From Streptomyces sp. MJM8645 (GTDB taxonomy: Bacteria > Actinomycetota > Actinomycetes > Streptomycetales > Streptomycetaceae), in the NCBI RefSeq assembly GCF_001625365.1, contig NZ_LJJF01000004.1:1-64000 (forward strand): 64,000 nucleotides of DNA, given 5' to 3'. The number at the start of each line of letters is the position of its first letter. The first letter of the stretch is position 1. Below the pieces are notes generated by a model. It searched no databases and had not been told where the DNA came from. It saw only the letters and a program-made list of their open reading frames with translations. This document shows positions 16,285 to 25,800 of the stretch, one piece after another. A program made the position numbers and the translations under genes.

Positions 16285-18309
16285 TCATGCCGCCAGCGCC
16301 TTGAGCTGGGCCTCGACCTCCTCCGGGTCCAAGGTGACCTCCTCGTCCTGGTTCGTGGCCTCGTCGCTCGGCTCCGGGCTGCCTGGGGTGGTGACCGCCG
16401 GCGCGGGGGCCGGGCCCCCGGGTGGAACTGTCGCCGGAGCGGGTGCGTCGGCGTCCGGGGCGCCGCCTTGGCCGTCGGCCTGGTCCTGTTCGTCGTCGAG
16501 GTGGTCGTACAGGCCCCAGTCGTCGCCGAAGTCGTCATCGGGTTCGGCGTTGCCCTCGCTGATGGGCATCCCCTTGCGGGCCAGGGTTCGCAGTAGGCGG
16601 TCGACGGCCGGGCGGAGGTTCTCCAACTGCTCGGGCTCGACGTCGGCCACGGCGATCGCCGAGGTGGCATCAGCGAGCCGGCCGGCGGCGGGCTGCAGGA
16701 ACCGTGCTTCGGCGGCCTCCTCGGGTTCGGCTTCCTCCTCGACCTCCTCGTCGCCGTCCGGGTCTTCGGTGTCGACGGCAACGACCGTCAGCTCGACCCG
16801 CTGCGGGGTGCCGAGGACAACGTCGCCGCCGGCGTTCTGGTACGGCACGGAGTAAGTGATCGTCTCGCCGGGCTCGGGGCGGGCCACGGTCGCGATTACG
16901 CGGTCGGGGAACGTCGCCTCGATGCACACCCAGGCCGCGTCGGCGCTGGCGTCCTGGTTAGGCAGGAACAGCACCTGGAGCGCGTCCCGTAGGTGGGACT
17001 GCTGCTCCTCATACGATCCGGCCATCGGCGGCTGCATGCTCTTCTCCTCGATCCGGCTGATCAGCGACTTGGCTTCGGCGACAGCCTGGTGAGCGGACTT
17101 CACTTCAAGGCGGTTGCGCCGCGTGGCGACGGACTTCGCGGCGGCGACGGCCTGGTGGGCGGTCTTCACCTCGACTGCCGGCCCCACCGGCGCCGGAACT
17201 GGCGGCGCGGGGGGCGAGGGGGCGATGTCGGGTCCGACGTCGTCCTGTTCCGCGGGGCGTCCCAGCGGTATGCCGACGCGGTCGGTACCGCGGACGACGA
17301 ACAGCTCGTCGAAGATGACCGGAGTCGCATCGACGGTTGGGACGTCGTCGGGAAGGTCATAGCCGAGCGTCAGGTGCGGGGTGAAGCCGTGGTCGGTGCG
17401 GAGGGCCTCGTTGAAGACTGATCCGGCCAGCGCGGACACGACTCGCTGCTGCAGTTCCGCCAGGCCGGGCACGTCGACGGGCACCCACACCGGCACGCCG
17501 TCCTCGCCCGGAGGGAAACGGCCGATCCCACCGAGCTGGCCTTCGAGCTGTGGCGCGCCGGAGGTGGCCGTACGAATCAGGTCTGGCAGGTCGTCCGGGT
17601 ACCCACCCAGCGCGTCGGCCTGGCCGAGGTACGCGAGCGTGACGTGCAGATCGCCGGCCGCGGTGCCCTGCGGGTGCGCGAGCGCGTCGGAGACCTCCGG
17701 CGGCGGGAACAGAGCGATCATCACGCCCTGGCCGACCTGAGGTTCCCCGTGCGGCCCGGTCGCCTTGTACTCCAAGGCCTGGGACTGTCCGGCCGGGTTG
17801 CCCTTGACCTCCAGCGCCATGGTGAGCGGGTGCGCGCCGTGCAGTACCGGCGACACCTCGTACAGGTCAAGGTCGTGGATGATCCTCACCCCGGCCCGCT
17901 TGGTGGCGCCGCCCTTGGGGACGACGTAGCCGATCGACCACTGGGCGCCGCCGCCCTCCTCGTGCCACTGCTTCACCTGCTCGAAGACGTCGCGGCCGCG
18001 GCTGGTGCGCAGGTTGTGGCCGACGTCGGCGACCAGGGCGCCAGCGTCCTTCGGCCAGGGCTTGCCCATCGGGGTGGTCTTCGGGAGCCGGGGGTCACCG
18101 GGCAGCCACTCCTCGACCCCGTGGCAGACCCCGATCGGGTCCTTCCACTCGTGGCTGAACACGGGTTTAACGGGCCGGGCGGCCAGGGTGCGAGTGAATG
18201 CCCCGGGGAGGATGACGTCTCCGACCTCGTCCTGCACCCCGGTGACGGCGCAGATCGCTCGGACGATGCCCTGCAGACGGCGGGGCCGGGCTGGTGGACG
18301 CGGCGGCAC
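16285..18309 (-). CDS. Capsid maturation protease fused to a 2H phosphoesterase domain
   Basis: A 674-residue protein, GTG start at 18309 after GAGGAA. Residues 1-170 are an HK97-type prohead protease with likely catalytic His53 (FSHEWKDPIG), Ser125 (AQWSIGYVV) and Glu151 (LYEVSPVLHGA). Residues about 195-355 contain two H-x-T motifs, HVTLAYL at 222 and HLTLGYD at 312, the signature of the 2H phosphoesterase / LigT superfamily, which acts on 2'-5' or cyclic nucleotide phosphates. Residues 390-450 carry two copies of an AHQAVA.AKS helix. The C-terminal 220 residues are acidic and disordered and could serve as scaffold. The usual family length is about 200 residues. The 2H part may be cleaved off inside the prohead and packaged. 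Confidence 0.85.
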   Translation of the reverse strand: MPPRPPARPRRLQGIVRAICAVTGVQDEVGDVILPGAFTRTLAARPVKPVFSHEWKDPIGVCHGVEEWLPGDPRLPKTTPMGKPWPKDAGALVADVGHNLRTSRGRDVFEQVKQWHEEGGGAQWSIGYVVPKGGATKRAGVRIIHDLDLYEVSPVLHGAHPLTMALEVKGNPAGQSQALEYKATGPHGEPQVGQGVMIALFPPPEVSDALAHPQGTAAGDLHVTLAYLGQADALGGYPDDLPDLIRTATSGAPQLEGQLGGIGRFPPGEDGVPVWVPVDVPGLAELQQRVVSALAGSVFNEALRTDHGFTPHLTLGYDLPDDVPTVDATPVIFDELFVVRGTDRVGIPLGRPAEQDDVGPDIAPSPPAPPVPAPVGPAVEVKTAHQAVAAAKSVATRRNRLEVKSAHQAVAEAKSLISRIEEKSMQPPMAGSYEEQQSHLRDALQVLFLPNQDASADAAWVCIEATFPDRVIATVARPEPGETITYSVPYQNAGGDVVLGTPQRVELTVVAVDTEDPDGDEEVEEEAEPEEAAEARFLQPAAGRLADATSAIAVADVEPEQLENLRPAVDRLLRTLARKGMPISEGNAEPDDDFGDDWGLYDHLDDEQDQADGQGGAPDADAPAPATVPPGGPAPAPAVTTPGSPEPSDEATNQDEEVTLDPEEVEAQLKALAA

Positions 18310-18380
18310 GGGGCACTTCCTCGGGACGGGGACGATGAGCCCCGCGACCGTGCCCCCTGTGTGCCCTTACCGTCGCGCCG

Positions 18381-18599
18381 TCACCCGGCGTCGTCTGGCC
18401 TGCCGTCCTGGTGCTCAGGCAGCGTGCCGCCAGCGTCCTGGAAGCCGCGGAGCCAGAAGCGGCGCCGGTACCGCTCAGCGAAGTCACCGAGCTCCGAGTA
18501 CGGGCACCCCGCCGCCGTCTCGCCGGCCTTCGCAGCAGCAGCGCCCTCCGCGGCGGACTGCACAGCTGCAGCGCGGCCAGGCAGATCCTGAATCTCCAC
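18381..18599 (-). CDS. Small structural-cluster protein of unknown function
   Basis: A 72-residue protein with GTG start at 18599 and a strong GGAGGAGG site five bases upstream, 12 bases after the previous gene's stop. An Ala-rich helix (GRAAAVQSAAEGAAAAKAGE) is followed by ELGDFAERYRRRFWLRGFQD, an amphipathic basic segment. Its place next to the protease and capsid genes suggests a head component or assembly factor. No family is recognised. Confidence 0.55.
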   Translation of the reverse strand: MEIQDLPGRAAAVQSAAEGAAAAKAGETAAGCPYSELGDFAERYRRRFWLRGFQDAGGTLPEHQDGRPDDAG

Positions 18600-18611
18600 G
18601 TCGGCCTCCTC

Positions 18612-19061
18612 CTACTTCCGGAACTCGTCGGGGAGCTCGCTGTCCTGGCTGCCGCCGTCCGGCTCCGCCTCGTTCTCCGGCTGCTCGCCGTCTGCGGGCT
18701 GCTCGTCGGTCTGGGTACCGCCGCCGGACGGCGTCATACCGGCGTCGTCCACGTCCACGGCCCACGCATCGGCGTCCGAGTAACGGTAGACCTGGCCGGA
18801 CGGATCGCGCAGCCACCCGGTCAGTGTGCCGTCCGCAGCACGCTCCAGCCACGCTTCCTCACCGCCCGGGGCGGAGAAACGAGCCGTCACTGCCGGGTCA
18901 TCTGGCAACGTCTCGTCGCCGTCATCGTACGGATCGCCCGCCCACTGCCGGCCGTCGTCGGCCGGCTCCTGATCCTCGGGCCCCTGGCCGGCCGGCTGCT
19001 GGCCGGTCGGCTGCTGGCCGGCCTGTGGGAGGGACTTCACGGAGATTCGATAGGTGCGCAC
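18612..19061 (-). CDS. Acidic low-complexity protein in the head gene block
   Basis: A 149-residue protein with strongly acidic, Gln/Pro-rich ends and an ordered middle (TARFSAPGGEEAWLERAADG then TLTGWLRDPSGQVYRYSDAD). The middle reads as a small beta domain. Acidic, disordered proteins before the protease and capsid genes can be scaffold-like, but the size is small. GTG 19061 has no clear ribosome binding site; an internal GTG about 24 bases later is possible. Function unknown. Confidence 0.5.
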   Translation of the reverse strand: MRTYRISVKSLPQAGQQPTGQQPAGQGPEDQEPADDGRQWAGDPYDDGDETLPDDPAVTARFSAPGGEEAWLERAADGTLTGWLRDPSGQVYRYSDADAWAVDVDDAGMTPSGGGTQTDEQPADGEQPENEAEPDGGSQDSELPDEFRK

Positions 19062-19109
19062 AAGGGCGAGGGTGCGCGGCGAGACGGGCTAGTGTCTCGC
19101 CGCGCACCC

Positions 19110-19394
19110 TCAGCTCGCCGGTCGGGGAAGGGCTACCTTCGGGCTGACCTCGTAGCCCTGAGCTGTCTTGAGGATCAGATCGTGCTCCTGCAGCTTGGCC
19201 AGGTCACGTTGCGCCCGGGGGCTCAGTGGGCCTTGGGTCAGGTCAACCGCACCGGCGAGAACGCCCATGAAGAGTTCGAGTTGGCTTGCAGACAAGTGCG
19301 CTGCCATCGTGTTCGCGAGCACGTCGCGGTTCACGATGAAGTGCCCGTTGTATCCATGGCGTTGGGTCGCGGCGTCGTCATCGTTACTGGTCAA
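19110..19394 (-). CDS. Small winged-helix DNA-binding protein
   Basis: A 94-residue protein, TTG start at 19394 with AGGAGG five bases upstream. The body looks like a winged helix: LSASQLELFMGVLAGAVDLT, then LSPRAQRDLAKLQEHDLILK as the second and third helices, and a wing with GYEVSPKVAL. It is the first gene of the head operon (19.4-14.8 kb). A 21-bp palindrome lies immediately upstream of its ribosome binding site, so it may repress its own operon. It could be a late-gene regulator; no specific family is recognised. Confidence 0.6.
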   Translation of the reverse strand: MTSNDDDAATQRHGYNGHFIVNRDVLANTMAAHLSASQLELFMGVLAGAVDLTQGPLSPRAQRDLAKLQEHDLILKTAQGYEVSPKVALPRPAS

Positions 19395-19404
19395 CAGGTC
19401 CTCC

Positions 19405-19425
19405 TATGGTCCTGTAGGGACCATA
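19405..19425. promoter_or_regulatory. Operator-like inverted repeat before the head operon
   Basis: TATGGTCC-TGTAG-GGACCATA: perfect 8-bp arms around a 5-base spacer, ending next to the ribosome binding site of the winged-helix gene at 19394. Placement suggests an autoregulatory operator or a hairpin that controls access to the start. The parS-like site at 19549 lies a further 124 bases upstream. Confidence 0.5.
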
Positions 19426-19548
19426 GCGTTGATGCCTTCTCCGGCCCAAGGAACAAGCCGCGGCGAGCGCCGTGTCGGTTGCGCTCCGACTGGCCTCGGA
19501 ACCACGGTCCCTGGCCGGGCGAGCGGCGCCTCGCCAGCGACTCGCGGG

Positions 19549-19566
19549 GCTTTACCGCGGTAAAGC
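19549..19566. promoter_or_regulatory. parS/KorB-operator-like site 1
   Basis: A perfect copy of GCTTTACCGCGGTAAAGC located between the giant-gene operon end and the head operon start. It is one of six copies in the window and is placed where a repressor of the capsid operon (starting at 19394, minus) would act. Confidence 0.75.
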
Positions 19567-19576
19567 TTTTCGCCGG

Positions 19577-19867
19577 TCAGTACACCGTTCCGGCGACGTG
19601 CACCTCCTCCGGCCCCGGCACGGCCCCGTGGACACCGAGGATCCGGCTACTGCGCTCCTCCAGCAGCGCCAGCACCGACCTCGGGTCCGCGCCGTCCACC
19701 ACGAGCGGGGCCTCGGTCGGCGACGGTCGAACCAGCACCCCGCCGTGCTGCGCCGCCTTCAGCATCGCGGCCACCAGCCGGGAGCCGATCACCGGCCGGT
19801 CGGCCTGGCCGGTGATCTCCACCTCGTACACCTGCCCGCCGGGCAGCGCGCCCGTCACCCGCAACAT
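19577..19867 (-). CDS. Small protein coupled to the giant gene, unknown function
   Basis: A 96-residue protein. ATG 19867 follows GGAGGAGAAGG, 20 bases after the stop of the giant gene; the longer frame upstream is a shadow. It begins with beta strands (GGQVYEVEITG), followed by an amphipathic helix (GSRLVAAMLKAAQHGGVLVR), another strand pair, and a helix SVLALLEERSSRILGVHG. The compact alpha/beta layout and good expression signals suggest a real small protein, perhaps a partner of the giant protein or an assembly factor. No family is recognised. Confidence 0.62.
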   Translation of the reverse strand: MLRVTGALPGGQVYEVEITGQADRPVIGSRLVAAMLKAAQHGGVLVRPSPTEAPLVVDGADPRSVLALLEERSSRILGVHGAVPGPEEVHVAGTVY

Positions 19868-19887
19868 CGCCTTCTCCTCCGATCCGA

Positions 19888-22800
19888 TCACGCCCGCCGT
19901 CCCAGCGTGCTCATCACGCCGAGCAGCCACTGACGTAGGTCGTCGTCCAGGTACCACGTCGAGCCGCTGAACATCGCCTCCAGCGCGGTGGGCAGTACCT
20001 CCCAGGAACGGCCGTCCGCCGGCTCCGAGCCGGTGAACAGGTCTGCCCAGCCGCCCTGCCGGGCGGTTGCCCGCGGGTGGTGGCCGTGGCCGGGGAACCA
20101 CTGGGCCAGCCTGACCTGCGGAGCCCGCTGCCGTGCCCCGACCTCGCCCCGGGAGGTGCGCACCCAGTGGTACGCCTCCTCGGCGGCGGCCAGCTCCGGG
20201 ATCGAGTGCTGCAGGTGATGCGCCAGGGCGTGCAGGGCGGTCGCGTCGCTCTCACCCACGGTCAGGTGCCGGCTCTGCGGGTGGTAGGAGCCGCGGTGCG
20301 CGCCCGCGCTGACGGTGAGCGGGCCGGCCGCAGCCAGCCAGTCGGCGGGCAGGAGCGCTTCCAGGCCGCGCAGCCGCTCCGCACCCTCACCGCTCGCCCG
20401 CAGCCCACCGCCGTTGCCGAGCTGCCGAACCCGGCTGAGTGCGTGCCGGGCGGCGTCGCGAAGCGCGGCCGCGTACGCCGTCTGGGCGCGCCGCTCGTCT
20501 GCCACGGCCTGCCGGGCCTCCGCCCGGGCGCTGTCCAGCTCCAGCTCGGCGTCTCGGCTGCCGGCCGCCGCCTCGGCGGCGATCCGGTCAGCGCGCTGGA
20601 TCGCGGTCTGCGCGTACAACTGCACCGATCGGAGCCGCTCGTGCGGATCGTTCCCCAACTCCGGTGCCATCTGTCGCATTTGGTCGGTGACCGCCGAGTC
20701 CAGGGCCTCGCCAGCGCCGAGAACAGCGGCCAGATGCCGCAGCGCCTCCGGGCCCGGTCCGCCGTCCACCGCCCGGTCCGCCGTCCACCGCCGCTCTTCG
20801 ACAGCTTCGGGCAGCCGCCCGGCCTCAAGGTCGGCGGTGCTCGCCGGCTCCCAGCGGCTGACCGTCCGCTCAACCTGGCCGAACCGCCCGGCTGGCAGCA
20901 TGGCCAGCCACGGCGTCAGATCCGCGCCGGCCTCCGCGCTCCCGGCAGTCTCGCCAGCGGCAGCCGCGATGTCCGCCTCGATCTCCCGCGTCTCTGGCCA
21001 CCACCGCAGCCGCCGCGCCAGCCGCTCCCGCACCCGCTGGAGACGCTCCCCGTCCTCGCCCCGCCACACCGCGGCGACCTTGCGCAGCAGTTCCCGCAGC
21101 CAGGCCGCGACCCGACGGGCCAGGCGCACCAGCGCGGCCGTCACCCGGGAGAACAGCCCGGGCCGGGCCTCGGGCGGCACGCCGTCGACGATCTCCCGCG
21201 CCGCTTGCTCCTGGCCCTCGGCCATCGCCTGGACCGTGCGCTGCACGATCTGCTCGACCTGCTGCTGGTCCAGGCGCCGGCGACGTAGCACGGACAATGC
21301 CGCCCCCAGCGCGGAGCCGACCGCCCGCCCGGCGAACGACGCCGCCGCGTGGCCGGCGCGCTGCCCGGCGGCAGCCGCCGCATCACCCCGGTCGGCGGCC
21401 GGAGCCCCAGCCGCAGAACCGGCGTTGCCGCCTGCGGACCGGTACGAGCGAGCCATGGCCACCAGCGCGAACGTGGTCGGGTCGATCCCCTCCGGGATGC
21501 GGCGCAGCAGCCGCACCGCGCGCTGCGCGGTCTCCTCCTCGCTCTCCCCGTCCAGCGGCTCCAGGTCGTTGAGGGTGCGCAGCACCGCCTTCACCGCGGC
21601 CTCCCGCGCCTTCTGCGCGGCGTGCCGAACGGCCTGGTCGGCGTGGGCGTGCGCCGACTTCTCCAGCCCGAGACGGCGCAGGGCCTCGGCGGCATCGGCG
21701 GCCGCGCGCCGCTCACCGCTCCGGGCAGCGCCGGGTGCCAGCCGCTCGGCGACGGACTGCCGCAGTGCGTGGATGGTGCCCGGCACCACGCCGTCCACCG
21801 CGGCCTCCACGACTGCGTCGACTGCGTCCCGCGCGCGGGCGGCCACGACGTCGCTGGTCCTCGGCCGCGCCGTAGACGCACCCGAGGGAGCTGGCGGCGC
21901 AGGCTCGGCGGGCTTCGCCGCGGGCGCGGGCGCGGTCGCCTGCGGCGTCGGCAGGTGGTGGACCGGAGCCGCGGCGGGCAGCACTTCCTCCTCCGCGAGA
22001 CCGTAGGCGTCCTCGACCGTCAACGCCTGGGTGCCGCCCGGGCCCGGCCGGGAATCGGTCACCACCACCGGCTTCGACGTGCCGTTGCCCTGCGGCACCG
22101 CGACCACGTCACCGGGCACCAGGTCCCCGGCCGCCCCCTGCACTGGAGCGCGGTCCTGCTCCTGCGGCCGCCCGCCGGCGGCCTGCGCGAGCCGGTCCGC
22201 AGCACGCCGGGCCGTGCGGCCCTCCCCGGCGCGCGGATCGGCATGCTGACGCAGTGCCTCCTCCAGGGCCCGGGCCTGCCCCACGGTCACCGGCTGCCCG
22301 GCCTCGATCCGCTCGGCGGCCTCCCGCGCCTCGGGATCGTCCGCCTCACCGAGCCCGAGGGCGTGAATCCGAGCCCGCTCAGCAGGCGTCAACTGCGGGA
22401 CGATCCCGGCGTCGGCCTGCGGAGCCGTACCAGCGGGGGTGGCCCGCCGGGTGTCGTCGATCCCGGTGACGGCCTCCTGCGGCGACAGGTCGGCCGGCTG
22501 CCCAGAGGCGCCGGAGGCACGCGGCAGCAGCAGCGCCCGGTCGGCCCGCAGCTGCCCGCGCGTTCCGGTCTCGACCTCCTCGTAGTCCACGACGACGTGC
22601 TCCCCATCGCGAACCGGCGGGCCGATCACCCGCACCGGCGTCTTGCGGCCGGCGTCGTCCACCAGCACAACGTCCCCCTGGGCCAGCTCCCCGGCCGGCA
22701 CCGGCCGCAGCGCCACGATCGCGGGCCCGGCCTCGTCCGGCTGCGCGCTGCGCGCCACGGTCAACGACCCGCCATCGGCGAGTTCGATGCCCTGCGGTGT

Positions 22801-25800
22801 CGCGACCTCGACGGCGTCGCCGTCCACGGCCTGCACCACACCGACCGGCTGACGGGTGTCCGGGTCGACAGCGACCTGACCCGGCTTGATGTGCTGCCCG
22901 TCCGGCGTCCAGCCGGCCGGGCGGGCGGCACCGCCGTCGACGACCTCCAGGTCCCCCGGGGCGGCGTCCTGGTCGTGGCGCCGTCCTTCGTAGCGCACCG
23001 ACACCGCCGAGGCGGTGACCCCGGTGACCATGCCCTCCCTGTCGCCGGGGCCGCGTACCAGCGAGCCGGGGAACAGCCCCACGCCGGTGCGGTCGGTGGG
23101 GTGGTCGCCATCCAGCCGGCTGGTCATTGCCTCCAGCTGCGCGCCAGTCAGCATGGAACCCTGCTCGGACGGCGCGTCAGCCCGGGCGGCCTGCTCACCG
23201 GCGGCGACGAACACCATCCCGCGCCGGCCCGACGTGCCTTCCGCGTCGTCTCCCATGGTGACCTCGTGGCCGCGAACCGTTCTGCCACCGCGGGTGATCA
23301 CCGCCTCGCGCCGGCTCAGCACCCACCCGGAGCGACCGACCGGGTTGCCGTTCTCGTCGCTGCCCTCGACCCGAGCAACATCACCCGTACGCAGCTGCTC
23401 GACGGCTACCCACTGCGCGGACCGGCCACCGATCGGCTCGGGCAGGCCCTGCTCCTTCACCCGCTTCTGGCGGTCAACACCGTCCTGTTGCTCGGCCTCA
23501 GGCCGCTGCCCCGCCGCCGGACCGGCCGCAGACGGCCGATGCTCCGGCTCCGCCGGCACCGGCGTGGCGCCCGCGGCCGCGGGCTCGCCCGTACTGCGAG
23601 GCCGCTGAGCCTGCCCATCACCCGGAGCATCCACGACCGGCGGCGAGGCCGGCTGGTCCGGGCCGGCGGCCGCTCGCACGGCATCCTGCTCGTCCTCCCA
23701 CTGAGCCCTGGCCTGCCGCTCACCGGCCAGGTGCTGCTGGTAGTACCGGGAGAACGACATCGGCCGCTCGCCGTCGTTGTGGTACTCGATCCACTCGCGC
23801 AGCTCGTCCGAGGCGTGCTTGTCGAAGACGGACTGCGGGGCCTCGAACAGCATGTAGTCCGGGTCGTCGATCCGCAGACCGTTCGCGACACGCCGTGCTG
23901 GCCGTCCCTCAGCGGCTGCCCGAGCCTCCTCGGCCTCCTGCTTGACCCGCGCTGCCCGCGCCTTCTGCGCGGACTCCCGGCGCACCAGGTAGCCCTTGGT
24001 GTAGTCCTCGACCGCCGACCTGATCGTCGGCCGGTACTCGTTGTCGTACTGGTGACGAAGCCGCTGACGCTCCGCCTCCACCCGCTCCAGGTACTCCCGG
24101 CGGGTCTCCTTCGTCGGGTACAGGCCGGCCAGCTGATCCATCAGCTGCTCCTCGGCCGCCCGCGCGACGTCGTCCGCCGGGGGAGCATCGGATGCCTGCG
24201 CAGCCAGCGGGGCGAGCGCCCGCCAGTAGTCCCCACGCTCGGCGGCGCGCCGGTCCAACTCGTCGGCGATCCGGTGAAGCTCCGGGTTGTCCCAGTCGCC
24301 GGTCGCCGCGACCTGGTCGCTTACCACGGCCAGGTGTGCCTCCAGAACACCTTCATCGACGCCCGTCAGATCGTCCGGCAGCTTCTGGCCGCTGCCGTCC
24401 ATCGTCGGCAGGTCAGGATCGGTCTGCCCGGTCAAGTCCTGGGCGGCGTCACGTACTTCCTCGTGCTCCTGGGGAGCGACGTGTTCATCGCGCACCGACC
24501 GCATCGCCTCACCGATCCGCCGGCCCTCGGCGTCCCGCCAGCCCCGCCCGGCCGCCTGCGCATCCGGCGCGTCCCACGGGAACGGCCGACCCTCGGCGTC
24601 GACCAGCCCCTCGTAGCGGGCCGCCATCGCCGCCGCATCCTCCCGGCTGCCCTCCACAGAGCTGCCGTCACGCGAACCGATCGTGGCGCCCGTACGGGCA
24701 TGGCCGAACTCCCAGGTCCGCCCGCCGTCCTTCGACCAGTACGCCACCCCACCACCGGGGGAGACTCCCAGCGTCGGGTTCGCGCCGAGCCGCGCCACGT
24801 ACGCCCGGTTCCTCGCACTGCCAGGGATGCCCTCGCCGCCGGCGAACCGCTCACGCACCCGCGCGAGCCGCTCCTCACCCGCGCCCGCGCCCCCGGCCGC
24901 CGTCGATCCGCTGGCCGGCTCTGCCGGGAGCGCACCGGCGCCGTCCGGCCGCCCGACCGAGCCCCGCTCCTGCAACGCGGCCTTGACCAGGGCGCTGCGC
25001 CGCTCGTACTCCTCCAGCGTGCCGGGGAACCGTTCGAGCCGGACCGCCTCCGGCAGGTTGGCCACCATCGCGTAGAACGCGTCGTGCCGGGCGACTTTCA
25101 GCGGCTCCTCGACGCTGTGCGCGCTGATCGCCGCGGGCCGGTCCGGATCGGCGCCGTCCGCGTGCAGCAGGAACCGCTCCACCACATCCGCGTCGAGGCC
25201 CCGCCGTTCAGCCTCCGCCCGGGCCTGCGCGCGCTGGCGGGCGAACGCCTCCCGCAGCTCCTCGTAGTACCGGCCTTCACCGATGATGCCCGGACCGCCC
25301 CGGCGCCCGTCACCGCGGTAAGAGCCAAAGTAGACGGCCTCCCCAGCCGCAGGGCTGTCGGCGGCACGAAGCCGCTCCAGGTAGTCCGCCGTCGCGCGCT
25401 GGCCGGTCGCCTCGGCTTCGGCCCGCAGCAGGCGGGCCCGCTCGGCGAGGAACTCCCGCATCGGGCCGTCGTGTCCGGGGAGGAAGTGCTCGACGTTCGC
25501 GTCGAATTGGGCGAGCGGCGCCGCCGCACTGGCCTCACCCAGCAGCGCATTCCACTCCTTGGCGTCGTCCGGGTGCCCGCCGGCCGCCGCAGCCAGGCTC
25601 CCGACGACGTTGGGCACCTGTCCGCCCTCCTCCGGGTTCCAGCGGCTCGCCACGACACCGGTCGGCGGCTGCACCCTGCCCGAGCGCCGAACCGGCGTGT
25701 CCGCCGAACGACCGGAACCACCCGGGTGACTGCCCAGCCCGGCCCGACCACCTTCACCCGCGGCGTCGTGCCCGCCAGGCGCAGGGGAACCCTTCGGCAG

